Positions 1-7,495 are shown, numbered from the stretch's first letter. The stretch is 42,542 nt of DNA from Streptomyces jumonjinensis (GCF_009600885.1 NZ_VCLA01000145.1:197823-240364); one strand, 5' to 3'. The notes: generated by a model from the sequence alone, not told the origin. Made by a program: numbers and translations.

Positions 1-1495
1 CGGGCAGGCCCTCAAGGGCCTGGCTCAGGGCGTCCGCCACCGCGGGCGGGGAGATCCAGCAGCCGTCCACCCGCCTCCAGTCGGCGCCACGCTCGACCGG
101 CCGGACCCCCGTCACCTCGGTGAGCGAGGTGAGCTTCACATCCTCCTCGCCGACCGCCTCCAGCAGCTGTACCAGACCGGTGAGGAAGCCCTCGGCCTCG
201 TCCCGGGTGAAGAGCGCGGGGTCGGCCCAGATGCTCAGGTGGAGCATGGGCGCCGTCTGATAGACGAAGGTCAGGACGCGGGTCGGCAGCACCTGCTCCT
301 GGCCCCAGCACAGCTCCGGTTCGGGCCCGGCGGCGTCCTGCGCGGTCGCGGTGGCGAGGGTGGCGGGGAGCGTGCTCACATCGTTGAAGACGATGTCGCG
401 CGCGAAGTGACTGCCGCGTTCGACGGTAGTCCTCCCGATCATCTCCCACAGGCTCAGCGAGTCGAACTGGCTGTGCCGGTAGGCGTTGAGCGCCGCCCCC
501 CACGCCTTGCTGAGGAGCGCGTCGAAGGACGGGACCTGCACGTCGAGGGAGAGCAGCGCGTCCTGGGACACGGTGTTCACCGAGCGGGCGAGGCGGGGCG
601 TATACCGGTTGGAGGTCGGAACGGCGGCGACGCAGGCGGTCTGGTCGGTACGGTGGGCGATGAGCGCGCACCAAGCCGTCAGCAGCACGGTGGACGGCAG
701 ACTGCCGGTGCGCTCCGCCACCAGGGCCAGCGCGCGGGCGCCCCGCCGCGACCGGAGGGTGAGCTGCGGCACCCGGACGTCGGTGCCCGTGGCACCGGGT
801 TCCGCGAACATGGCCTGGGGCCCGGTGCGGATGATCCGCTCCCAGTACCTCAGCGACGCCTCGGACTTCCGGAGCCCGGCCGGAGCCGCCTCCTCGGCAG
901 CGAGGTCGAGCGGGGCGAGGGCCGTCAGGGGCGGGAGCGGCTCGCCGGCCAGCAGAAGGAGCCATTCCTCTCGCAGGACGGCGAGGGCGCTGCCGTCCGT
1001 CGCCGCATGGCTGGCCGCCAGGGCGACGTGGACCGGAGCACCGGCCAGGGCGACGAGGGATATGCGGAGAGGGAACTCCCGGTCCAGGAGGAAGCGGTCG
1101 GCGCGGGCCTGACGGGCCACCGACTCGGCGTACCGCGCGGGTTCCCGGGGGAGGTGCTCATGGTCGAGGACGGTGACCGTGAACTCTCCCTCGGCCGACA
1201 CCATCTGCTCGCACGGCGCGGTGCCCGAGGCATGGGGGAAGACGGTGCGCAGTGCTTCGTGCCGTACCACCAGTGCGCGCAGGGCGTCGACCGCCGACTC
1301 CAGCCGGGTCCCTGCGGGCACCGGCCACACATCGTGGATGTTGATCTGCACGGGATCGTCCCGCAGAATGCAGCGGATCATATTGGTCTGCCCCATGGTG
1401 GCGGGGCCCCGGCGCTCCACACCTCCCGAGTACGGGACGGTGACGGTGCGCGTGCTCTTCGGTCGCTTCGGTCGCAAGGAATCCTGTTCACTCAC
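1..1495 (-). CDS. Stand-alone condensation-domain protein (partial, runs off left edge)
   Basis: About 498 residues are visible from a GTG start at 1495; the C-terminus lies outside the window. The N-terminus has the look of free-standing condensation enzymes, with a VPYSGG segment followed by ATMGQTNMIRCIL. The HHxxxDG catalytic motif reads SHAATDG: the second, catalytic His (H163), D167 and G168 are kept while the first His is Ser. Further conserved C-domain segments follow, such as AVPTSNRYTPRLARSVNTVS. No carrier or adenylation domain is visible. Such enzymes condense or transesterify carrier-bound acyl or aminoacyl groups. It is third in a leftward operon after the PhyH oxygenase and the DUF6271-like protein, with 128 nt before it. 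The natural donor would be the carrier protein encoded at 5704-5964; that partnership is inference. The start is uncertain: no strong RBS is seen, and ATG at 1396 would cut into the conserved fold. Confidence 0.8.
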   Translation of the reverse strand, partial: MSEQDSLRPKRPKSTRTVTVPYSGGVERRGPATMGQTNMIRCILRDDPVQINIHDVWPVPAGTRLESAVDALRALVVRHEALRTVFPHASGTAPCEQMVSAEGEFTVTVLDHEHLPREPARYAESVARQARADRFLLDREFPLRISLVALAGAPVHVALAASHAATDGSALAVLREEWLLLLAGEPLPPLTALAPLDLAAEEAAPAGLRKSEASLRYWERIIRTGPQAMFAEPGATGTDVRVPQLTLRSRRGARALALVAERTGSLPSTVLLTAWCALIAHRTDQTACVAAVPTSNRYTPRLARSVNTVSQDALLSLDVQVPSFDALLSKAWGAALNAYRHSQFDSLSLWEMIGRTTVERGSHFARDIVFNDVSTLPATLATATAQDAAGPEPELCWGQEQVLPTRVLTFVYQTAPMLHLSIWADPALFTRDEAEGFLTGLVQLLEAVGEEDVKLTSLTEVTGVRPVERGADWRRVDGCWISPPAVADALSQALEGLP

Positions 1496-1623
1496 CGGCG
1501 TGAACCAGCACAGCCCGACGTGGGGGTATGGACTTTGGGCGATGGTTCATATGCTGCCTTTCACGGACTTCTTGGAGCGGGTTTTCAGGGCGTACGCCGT
1601 CGGCGCGGTCGCGGTCCTGTCGT

Positions 1624-2997
1624 TCAGGGGGTCAGCCCCCGCGCCGGGGAGCCGATGAGCTCGAACGCCGGCCCGGAGCCCCGGAGTTCACCGCTCAGGC
1701 GGAGGCCCTCGCTCCTGCTGGTGCGGGTCAGGGGTTCCCAGGCGTCGATCAGGAGGGCGAACTCCTCCATGTCGGTCCGGGCCTCGTCGAGAAGCTGATC
1801 GCGCCGGGCGGCGAAGACGTCCGCAGCCGCGGCGTATCGGCCGCCCAGTCTGCGGTAGGAGCGGTCGACGACGTCGAGCCGTTCGCCGTTCTCCGCCCGG
1901 TCCAGCCGTGTGCTGTCCCTGACGAACCCGGCGACGGCCGACGCGCGGAGACGGCCCCCGGCGTCGAGCAGCGCCGCGCCGGCCGCCGCTGTCCGGGCGT
2001 ACACGGCGTTGACGTACAGCGTCGACAGCAGATACTTCGCGAGCCGCAGCTGGTAGGCGAGGAACCCGCTGTCCGAGCGGCGTTCGCCGGTGTAGTAGTT
2101 GTCGATGTGGCGGTTGTGCAGGACGCCGGGCAGCCCGGCGTCGTGGACCAGATGGATGAGGAAGTAGTCGCTGCCGATGGTGTCGGTGGCAGGCGGTAGC
2201 GGCACCCGGCCGTAGACCTCGTGATCGAAGCCGATGTTGCACATGTCCACCCGCATGGGGCTGACGGCGGTGAGCGTCGTGCGGTCGCCGGTGAAGGAGG
2301 CGGTCCCGGCGCCGCGGAAGGACTCCTCGATCAGGTTCCTGCGCCAGATCTCCGGATAACCCGCCGGGACCGACAGGCCGATGACGTCGTGGTACACGCC
2401 GGGGTCGAGCCGGCGGATCTCCCCGACGTCCACGGACATCTCGCCGACGAAGGAGCCGCCGACCATGGCCACCGGCCGGTCCGCGCACGCGGGGTCGAGC
2501 CTGCTCCGGGACACCAGCCCCGCCACCTCGGCGGCCTGCCGCCCCAGTGCCATGAGCTCGTGGTGGAAGGGGAAGACCGGCTCGCCGTCCAGGTACTGGT
2601 AGCGGCTGTCGGAGTCCCGGCGGTGCACCGACGCGCAGCCCAGGGCCTCAGCGATCAGGAAGGCGCGGTTGGTGCAGGCGCCGTAGGACACACGGGACGG
2701 CAGCATCAGGTCGAGCACCCGCTCCGGCGCGGCGACGCCGGAACGGGCGATCACCTCCCGCAGAAAGGCCCGCTGCTCGGCTTCGTCGAAGTGGTGGACG
2801 ACCACTCCGGGCACGGGTGGTAGCGCTCCCACCGCCGCCCGGTGCTCGGCGAGCACCGGGGCGTCGGAGGAGTCCAGGATCAGCAGATGCACCTCGACGC
2901 CGAAGTGGCGGGCGCCGTAGGCGGCCTCCTCGCCGACGGCCCGGATGGTCGCGGTGCAGGCCCGGTTGGTGGGGAGGGTCAGACAGACACGGCGCAC
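1624..2997 (-). CDS. DUF6271-like putative glycosyltransferase
   Basis: This 457-aa protein begins VRRVCLTLPTNRACTATIRA, which I recognise as the opening of the DUF6271 family (recognition from memory, moderate certainty). The N-terminal half looks like a nucleotide-sugar transferase fold: a beta strand ending LLILDSSD near residues 38-45 and a DSD motif at residues 128-130 that could bind metal and sugar nucleotide. The second half is alpha-helical with no motif I can name. The GTG start at 2997 is chosen because GGAGAG precedes it by about 5 nt and the conserved N-terminus starts there. It overlaps the end of the upstream oxygenase gene by 19 nt, so the two are translationally coupled. Role in the pathway is inferred from context only: probably sugar transfer to the product or an intermediate. 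Confidence 0.75.
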   Translation of the reverse strand: MRRVCLTLPTNRACTATIRAVGEEAAYGARHFGVEVHLLILDSSDAPVLAEHRAAVGALPPVPGVVVHHFDEAEQRAFLREVIARSGVAAPERVLDLMLPSRVSYGACTNRAFLIAEALGCASVHRRDSDSRYQYLDGEPVFPFHHELMALGRQAAEVAGLVSRSRLDPACADRPVAMVGGSFVGEMSVDVGEIRRLDPGVYHDVIGLSVPAGYPEIWRRNLIEESFRGAGTASFTGDRTTLTAVSPMRVDMCNIGFDHEVYGRVPLPPATDTIGSDYFLIHLVHDAGLPGVLHNRHIDNYYTGERRSDSGFLAYQLRLAKYLLSTLYVNAVYARTAAAGAALLDAGGRLRASAVAGFVRDSTRLDRAENGERLDVVDRSYRRLGGRYAAAADVFAARRDQLLDEARTDMEEFALLIDAWEPLTRTSRSEGLRLSGELRGSGPAFELIGSPARGLTP

Positions 2998-4076
2998 GAC
3001 GGCTCTCCGCTCTGCGCGTCGGCCGCCGCGTCCGTGTCCGTCTCCTGCCATGAGGTGAGCCCCAGCAGCCGGCTGCCGAGTTCGCTCAGGGTGGCGGTGG
3101 GGTACCGCTTGGACTCGTGCAGCACCGGGTCGCCGACCAGGGTGCGGTTCCAGCGCGGGGTGCGCAGATGCCGCCAGGAGTCGACACGGGACCGCCTGAG
3201 CTTCTCGTGCTCCTCCAGCGCCGGCATCATCGACAGATACTGGACCGCCCGCACCTCGTCCTTCGAGGTGTTGCGCGCCACCCCGTGGGCGAGAAGGCCG
3301 TTCCAGATCAGCAGGTCCCCGGGGTGCAGCTCGGGCCGTACGACGGGGAACTCCGACCGGTCCACGGCGGGGCGGAGGGGGTCCCGGCCGGCCGGCTGGC
3401 TCACCTTCCACTCCTCGAACTGCCGGAACAGCTCCGGGTTGCACTGGAATCCGCCCGTCTCCGGCCGGGTGTCGTTGAGCGCGATGATCCCCTGCACCCG
3501 CTGCGGCGGGACGCCGAGCGTGGTGTCGATGTCCCAGTGCAGCTCGATGTCGAAACCCCGGTCCGTGGGCTCGATCAGAGCGCGGTCACGGTTCTTGACG
3601 TTGGGCGGGTTGAGGTTGAGCCGGTCCTGGGTGACCCACAGCTCCTCGCAGTCCCACACATCGACGAAGGCGTCGTACACCCGCTGGGCCTGGCGGCTGT
3701 CCCAGAGCAGCTGGTGGTGGTACGCCTCCACGAAGCCGTAGACGTGCAGCTGCTGGTCCAGCTCGGAACGGAACGGCCGGTCCTCGTGCCAGCTGTCCGG
3801 CCGGTCCGGGTCGAGACCCTGGAACTCCCAGGTGAAGTCCAGCAGCCGCCGGGCCGCTTCCGCCGGGATCGCCTCCCGGACGACGACGTAACCGTATGTC
3901 TGCCAGTGGGCGAAGTCCTCCTCGGACAGCACCCGCAGCGGCCGTGACTTGCTCAGCTCCCGCAAGGTGGTCTGCGCCAGATAGGACTCGCCGTCCGCGC
4001 TGAAATACGGAAGATCCGATGCCGCTCGATGCAGATAGGGGCGGCGGGGGCGATGGTGTGGAGCGGATGACATCAT
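2979..4076 (-). CDS. PhyH-type Fe(II)/2-oxoglutarate dioxygenase
   Basis: This 365-aa protein belongs to the phytanoyl-CoA dioxygenase-like family. The iron triad is visible as H180-W-D182 in ELHWDIDTT and distal H264 in NGLLAHGVARN, with R268 placed to bind 2-oxoglutarate. A flanking PGDLLIWN segment is also typical. Relatives hydroxylate or halogenate amino acids, often while tethered to a carrier protein, or small molecules; the substrate here is unknown. The start is the first of two adjacent ATG codons (4076, 4073), 5 nt after GGAGGG. It is the first gene of a leftward operon with the DUF6271-like and condensation proteins, and is divergent from the amino acid:carrier ligase. Co-location with the ligase/carrier pair makes oxidation of a carrier-bound amino acid an attractive hypothesis. 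Confidence 0.88.
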   Translation of the reverse strand: MMSSAPHHRPRRPYLHRAASDLPYFSADGESYLAQTTLRELSKSRPLRVLSEEDFAHWQTYGYVVVREAIPAEAARRLLDFTWEFQGLDPDRPDSWHEDRPFRSELDQQLHVYGFVEAYHHQLLWDSRQAQRVYDAFVDVWDCEELWVTQDRLNLNPPNVKNRDRALIEPTDRGFDIELHWDIDTTLGVPPQRVQGIIALNDTRPETGGFQCNPELFRQFEEWKVSQPAGRDPLRPAVDRSEFPVVRPELHPGDLLIWNGLLAHGVARNTSKDEVRAVQYLSMMPALEEHEKLRRSRVDSWRHLRTPRWNRTLVGDPVLHESKRYPTATLSELGSRLLGLTSWQETDTDAAADAQSGEPSCAVSV

Positions 4077-4432
4077 ATGGTCCCTCCAAAACGGGGATCG
4101 GGGGAGGCGTTCAGCGGTAGGCGCGGGCCTGGGGCGCGAAGAACTCTCCTCATGGAGCGCCCGCCAGGCGAGGAGCCGGTCGCTCGCGGCGGATCGGCGC
4201 ATCCCGCACCGCTGCTCGACCAGGAAGCTCCTGCACGCGCTGCTCTCTCCCGACCGGGCGACCGCGTAAGCGGACGAGGGACAGGGCGCGGAGGACGAGA
4301 GGCAGCGATGACAAGCGCTCCTCCTCGGCCAGCGGACAGCACGCGGGAACCCTCGGCGGAGGGCCGACGGCAGACAGCATGGATGGATGGCTACGCCGTG
4401 GCTGGGGTGCTGTAGCCACGTTGCTCAGCAGA

Positions 4433-4448
4433 ATTGGTCCAGACCGTA
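4433..4448. promoter_or_regulatory. dre-like palindrome 1 (GntR/DasR-type operator)
   Basis: The sequence ATTGGTCCAGACCGTA closely matches the DasR operator consensus ACTGGTCTAGACCAGT, keeping the TGGTC and AGACC half-sites. Family knowledge: DasR and related GntR regulators bind such sites and respond to amino-sugar metabolites. Binding here is inferred only from similarity. Confidence 0.5.
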
Positions 4449-4453
4449 GCCGC

Positions 4454-4473
4454 TGTCAAGTGCTGTCTTGACA
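4454..4473. promoter_or_regulatory. Inverted repeat overlapping a TTGACA box
   Basis: Perfect 7-bp arms TGTCAAG and CTTGACA are separated by 6 nt. Each arm contains a TTGACA on one strand. The site is therefore either a repressor operator placed over a -35 element or a pair of back-to-back -35 boxes. Confidence 0.4.
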
Positions 4474-4536
4474 TCCGGGGTTGTGTCGCCTTCAAGCCAG
4501 AAACGCCTCGCCGCGGATGACCGCCGATCTGTTCAC

Positions 4537-4552
4537 TTTGGTCTAGACAACG
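4537..4552. promoter_or_regulatory. dre-like palindrome 2 (GntR/DasR-type operator)
   Basis: The sequence TTTGGTCTAGACAACG contains an intact GGTCTAGAC core and shares the pattern TTGGTCYAGAC with the site about 104 bp upstream. It lies about 200 bp before the ligase start. Two related sites in one divergent promoter region make chance less likely than a single match would. Confidence 0.5.
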
Positions 4553-4748
4553 CTTGAGTGGCTGGCTTACTGTCCCCATGCGCAGTTCCGGTCCCTGATG
4601 GAGCATCGGCCGGCATCTCGCTGCGCTGCGGTCAACGGCGACCACGTTCATGGCCGTTCGCACCGTCGCGATCACGCCGCGGCCGACTCACCCTGCCCAC
4701 CCGGCCGACGCCCTTGACTGTTCGCCCACGTTGAGAGGGAGCGGTTCC

Positions 4749-5606
4749 ATGAGTACATCCAGCACCACAGCCTTGCCGGACGGCGGTCTGAAGAACCCCG
4801 GTCCGGGCCTGATCACACTGGACCCGGTCCACACCGCCCTGCTGCACGGTCTGGACGATCTGCTCACCGGTCTGGCCGCACGGCTCGCCGCCCCCGAGGT
4901 GGTGGGTCCGCCGCTGCTGTCCGTGGAGGGACTCGCGCGGCTGGACTACTTCCGCAACTTCCCCCATCTCGGCGTCTCCGCAGGGCGGTTCGCCCCGGAC
5001 GCGCTCGACGGCCTGGCGGTCGGCGAATCGCCGGGAGAGCTGCCGCTCCGGCCGACCGGCCATCTGCTTCCGTCCGCCACCTGCTACGGACTGCTGCTCT
5101 CCCTGGAGGGCCGGGACGTCGGCGAGGGCGGGCTGCGGCTCTCCGCGGCCGGCCGCTGCTTCCGCAACGAGACCCACTACGACGGGCTGCGGCGTCTGTG
5201 GGGCTTCCATATGCGCGAGGTCCTCTACCTCGGCACCAAGCAGGGCTCGGTCGAACACCTGGAGCAGGGCGCCGAGTTCGTCCAGGAGGTGGCCGGACGC
5301 CTGGGCCTGGTCCTGACCCGGGCCGCGGCCGACGACCCGTTCTACGACAAGGGCGGCTCCCGGGCCCGGCTGATGGCGCTGGACCCGGTCAAGCACGAGT
5401 TCAGCGCACCCGACGGCACGGCCATCGCCTCCGTGAACCGGCACCGTAACTTCTTCGGCGAGCGGCTGGACATCCGCGCGGGCGCCGAGGGTCCGGCGTA
5501 CAGCGCCTGCGTCGCCTTCGGCGTCGAACGCTGGGTCCACGCGATGATCCTCGCCCACGGCACCCCCGAGCAGGCGCTGGAAAGACTCCGCGACGCCCGG
5601 GTCTGA
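4749..5606 (+). CDS. Amino acid:[carrier protein] ligase (class II aaRS-like)
   Basis: This 285-aa protein is a homologue of the truncated seryl-tRNA synthetase-like amino acid:[carrier protein] ligases. These adenylate an amino acid (mostly Gly or Ala in characterised members) and load it onto the phosphopantetheine of a small carrier protein instead of tRNA. Class II motif regions are visible: CFRNETHYDGLRRLWGFHMR (motif 2) and, late in the chain, the motif 3 segment AFGVERWVHA. Three zinc ligands typical of the family appear as C112 (SATCYG), E157 (HMREV) and C254 (YSACVA). The tRNA-binding arm of true SerRS is absent. ATG 4749 is preceded by GAGAGGGAG at suitable spacing. The carrier gene follows 97 nt downstream, the usual partnership. 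Confidence 0.9.
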   Translation: MSTSSTTALPDGGLKNPGPGLITLDPVHTALLHGLDDLLTGLAARLAAPEVVGPPLLSVEGLARLDYFRNFPHLGVSAGRFAPDALDGLAVGESPGELPLRPTGHLLPSATCYGLLLSLEGRDVGEGGLRLSAAGRCFRNETHYDGLRRLWGFHMREVLYLGTKQGSVEHLEQGAEFVQEVAGRLGLVLTRAAADDPFYDKGGSRARLMALDPVKHEFSAPDGTAIASVNRHRNFFGERLDIRAGAEGPAYSACVAFGVERWVHAMILAHGTPEQALERLRDARV

Positions 5607-5703
5607 GCCCGCTTCCCGGCATTCCGGCCGCTCGGTTCTCAGCGATCCCCGTAAAAGCAAGGCCCGCAGGAATTCCCGTAACAGTAAGGAGCGACCCCGC
5701 CCC

Positions 5704-5964
5704 ATGGAACGTATCGCCGCGTGGCTCCATGAGAAGAACCCCGGTCTCGACGGCCCGATCGACGTCGACGAGGATCTCATCGAGGCCCGCCTCATCGACT
5801 CCATGGACTTTCTGGAGTTCATCGACCTTCTGGAGGACATCTCCGGCAGCATGATCGACCTCCAGGAAGTCACCATCGACGACTTCCGTACGCTCGGCCG
5901 CGTTCAGCAGCGCTTTCTGAGCGTCTCCGGACCGGCCGCCGCCGCATCGGCGGCGGCCGGGTGA
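5704..5964 (+). CDS. Small acyl/aminoacyl carrier protein
   Basis: This 86-aa acidic protein is an ACP/PCP-like four-helix domain. The phosphopantetheine attachment site is S33 in LIDSMDFLEF, matching the carrier D-S-[LM] motif. Length and acidity fit a free-standing carrier; the last 12 residues are an Ala/Gly tail. AAGGAG lies upstream of ATG 5704. It sits between the class II ligase that should load it with an amino acid and the phosphopantetheinyl transferase that should activate it (11 nt gap), a complete amino-acid-loading module. The aminoacyl group would then go to the stand-alone condensation protein at 1-1495 or be oxidised by the PhyH enzyme; both are inference. Confidence 0.9.
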   Translation: MERIAAWLHEKNPGLDGPIDVDEDLIEARLIDSMDFLEFIDLLEDISGSMIDLQEVTIDDFRTLGRVQQRFLSVSGPAAAASAAAG

Positions 5965-5974
5965 GCGCTCGCCC

Positions 5975-6628
5975 GTGACCGGCGGCCCGGCACCGGCCGG
6001 AGCGGGCCGGACGGCCATGGCCGTCGTCGCGACCACCGGGGAGGTCCTGGCCCACCCGGAGCTGCACGAGGGCCTGCTCGAATCATGGGAGCTGCGGCGG
6101 CTGGCTCGGATACGACTGCCGAGCCGCCGCGACGACGTGGTGGCGGCGCGGCTGCTGCTGCGGCTGTGCGTCGCCCGGTTCACCGGGTGGGCGCTGCGTG
6201 AATCGGCCCCGGCCCAGTTCTGCGCCGAGTGCGGGCGGCACGGGCACGGCCGCCCGTATCTGCGCGGCCACCCCGGCGTGGGCGTCAGCCTGAGCCATGC
6301 CGACGGGCTGGTCGCGACGGCCGTCGGGCCCGGCGCGGTCGGCGTCGATGTGGAGCCCGCGACGCGCCGGCCCGGTCCGCTGCCGGTGCTGAGGCGGCTG
6401 CTGCCCGAAGCCGAACTGCGCGAGGCCGCCGCCCAGCCGGACCCCGGCGCGGCGCTGCTCCGGCTGTGGGTGCGCCGAGAGGCCCTGCTGAAGGCAGGCC
6501 AGGACGGCCTCCGGCTGCTGGAGTGGACGGACCAACAGCGGTCGGCCGTCGTGACGGTGGCCAGCGCCGCCCCGGTCACTGCCTCCAGCGGAGTCGTCGG
6601 CGGAGTTTTCGGCTCGGGTGCGGAGTGA
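5975..6628 (+). CDS. Sfp-type 4'-phosphopantetheinyl transferase
   Basis: This 217-aa protein transfers 4'-phosphopantetheine from CoA to carrier proteins. Both family signatures are present: GVDVEP (Mg/CoA binding) and WVRREALLKA (W-x6-KA). A central GVSLSHADGLV segment is also typical. The GTG start at 5975 lies 11 nt after the carrier stop, so translation is probably coupled; ATG 6017 is an alternative. The last ~20 residues (ASSGVVGGVFGSGAE) are low-complexity and may be altered by the decayed DNA that follows. The obvious substrate is the carrier next door, though such enzymes are often promiscuous. Confidence 0.9.
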   Translation: MTGGPAPAGAGRTAMAVVATTGEVLAHPELHEGLLESWELRRLARIRLPSRRDDVVAARLLLRLCVARFTGWALRESAPAQFCAECGRHGHGRPYLRGHPGVGVSLSHADGLVATAVGPGAVGVDVEPATRRPGPLPVLRRLLPEAELREAAAQPDPGAALLRLWVRREALLKAGQDGLRLLEWTDQQRSAVVTVASAAPVTASSGVVGGVFGSGAE

Positions 6629-6655
6629 GCAGGCGGAGTCGCTGGATCATCAGTA

Positions 6656-6830
6656 GCTGAGTCTTGCGGAGATCCAGCAGATCGCCGGAGTCGGAGAACT
6701 CTTCGACACCACCACCGTCTTCGAGAACCATCCGCAGGATGTGGAGTCCTCAGCCGTCCGGGAGGCGCTGAGCCGAGCCCGCCGGAAGGTATCGGACATG
6801 GACCGCCTGATTCATTCCTGCGTCCTTTGA
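6656..6830 (+). pseudogene. Relic of an NRPS condensation domain C-terminal part
   Basis: Reading from 6656 gives LSLAEIQQIAGVGELFDTTT followed by VFENHPQD. This matches the highly conserved C-domain region usually written xIQxxxGxxELFDTxxVFENYP. No start codon or rest of the domain is present and the frame stops at TGA near 6830, so only about 58 codons survive. It marks a lost NRPS gene at this position. Confidence 0.7.
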
Positions 6831-6875
6831 CAGGAGCCGAGATACGGTATCCGGAAGGATACATCGTGCGCGAGA

Positions 6876-7060
6876 TCAGCGCGGAGAATATTTCCGTGAT
6901 CGACGTGCGGCAGGGCTTCCGGCCTCGTAGGCGTATATCACCGCCTGGATCCATTCCCGCACCTCCAGCTTGCTGAAGACGCTCGTACATGTGATTTCAC
7001 CGTGGACTCCGCGACCTGCTCTCCGGAGAACGCCGCCAGGAACATGAGGTACAGGGGAGT
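6876..7060 (-). pseudogene. Relic of a LuxR/NarL-type DNA-binding domain
   Basis: On the minus strand one frame reads GEQVAESTVKSHV, the recognition-helix region of LuxR-type HTH domains. A second frame continues with VFSKLEVREWIQAVIYAYEA, the usual end of that domain. They are adjacent but out of frame, so a frameshift has destroyed the gene. The upstream receiver domain is not recognisable. A stop follows at 6876-6878. Confidence 0.65.
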
Positions 7061-7184
7061 GCCGCCCCTCGACCGGACGGTGAGATCCGGTCCTGCGGGC
7101 CCGGCGTAGACCATCGCGGTCCGGGGCCCGGCACCGAGATGATCACCGCGCGATAACGCGCCTCCGGGACGGCGCGACGCGGAC

Positions 7185-7218
7185 GTGCCCGGATCCGCAG
7201 AGAAGCGGATCCGGGCAC
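7185..7218 (-). terminator. Strong hairpin terminator after the 31-aa peptide gene
   Basis: A perfect 14-bp stem (7185-7198 with 7205-7218, GTGCCCGGATCCGC and its complement) closes a 6-nt loop. It lies about 70 nt past the peptide stop on the minus strand. It should end that transcript and isolate the peptide gene as a monocistron. Confidence 0.7.
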
Positions 7219-7289
7219 GCGGGGTCCGGTGGGGGTCCGGAGCAGCCGTCGTCACGACGGCTTCAGCGGCGGGCCCCACGGAGGCGGTC

Positions 7290-7385
7290 TCAGAAGTCGT
7301 CGCTGTGCTCCATGTGGGCGGCCGCGCTCGGGGTGGTCTCCTCGAAGAGGTCCTCGGGCACGTAGAATTCGGCGTTCTCCGTCAT
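7290..7385 (-). CDS. 31-residue acidic peptide, candidate RiPP precursor
   Basis: The peptide opens MTENAEFYVPEDLFEETTPS and ends AHMEHSDDF. It has nine Asp/Glu, no Lys, Arg or Cys, a Tyr at 8 and two His near the C-terminus. ATG 7385 is preceded by GAGGAGAAAGA, one of the best RBSs in the window. A promoter (7496-7524) and a hairpin terminator (7185-7218) bracket it, so it looks like a highly expressed, independent small gene. It diverges from the TfuA-YcaO operon, enzymes that thioamidate peptide backbones, so a RiPP precursor with an acidic leader (about residues 1-18) and a core around TPSAAAHMEHSDDF is the obvious reading. I do not recognise the core, and no classic cleavage motif is seen. 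It could also be a regulatory or structural small protein. Confidence 0.7.
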   Translation of the reverse strand: MTENAEFYVPEDLFEETTPSAAAHMEHSDDF

Positions 7386-7495
7386 TCTTTCTCCTCGGTA
7401 AAAGAAACGGCAGGCGTGGTGGAACCATTCGGCCCGCCTGTGGGCAATTACTGAGAGCCCAGGTCACGAGCACACCCTGACGGCCCCTTTCATGG

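Larger units (their letters stand above)
4077..4748. promoter_or_regulatory. Divergent promoter region between the PhyH and ligase operons
   Basis: This 672-bp gap has no convincing gene. It contains two dre-like palindromes (4433-4448 and 4537-4552) and the inverted repeat TGTCAAG-N6-CTTGACA (4454-4473). On the minus strand a TTGACA lies in one arm of that repeat, followed after 17 nt by CAATTC, a plausible promoter for the oxygenase operon. A longer imperfect inverted repeat, GGCTAC...GTAGCC, lies near 4390-4417. The layout suggests one shared regulatory region that switches both operons together. Confidence 0.55.
6629..7289. other. Decayed intergenic segment with gene relics
   Basis: This stretch between the phosphopantetheinyl transferase and the small peptide gene holds no intact gene. 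It contains the NRPS C-domain relic, a small palindrome GTATCC-GGAA-GGATAC (6847-6862), a frameshifted LuxR relic on the minus strand and the peptide gene's terminator (7185-7218). The mixture suggests an old rearrangement junction. Confidence 0.6.

Noticed and set aside
239..1798. A 519-codon open frame on the plus strand opposite the condensation protein
   Set aside because: It is antisense to a protein with clear C-domain motifs, has no RBS and an Arg/Gly-rich composition typical of GC-rich shadow frames.
4578..4598. Micro-ORF MRSSGP upstream of the ligase, considered as a minimal RiPP precursor
   Set aside because: It has no RBS and none of the aromatic residues that P450- or other minimal precursors carry.
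5401..6990. A 529-codon minus-strand open frame across ligase, carrier and phosphopantetheinyl transferase
   Set aside because: Three genes with intact motifs occupy the plus strand; the antisense frame has no similarity.
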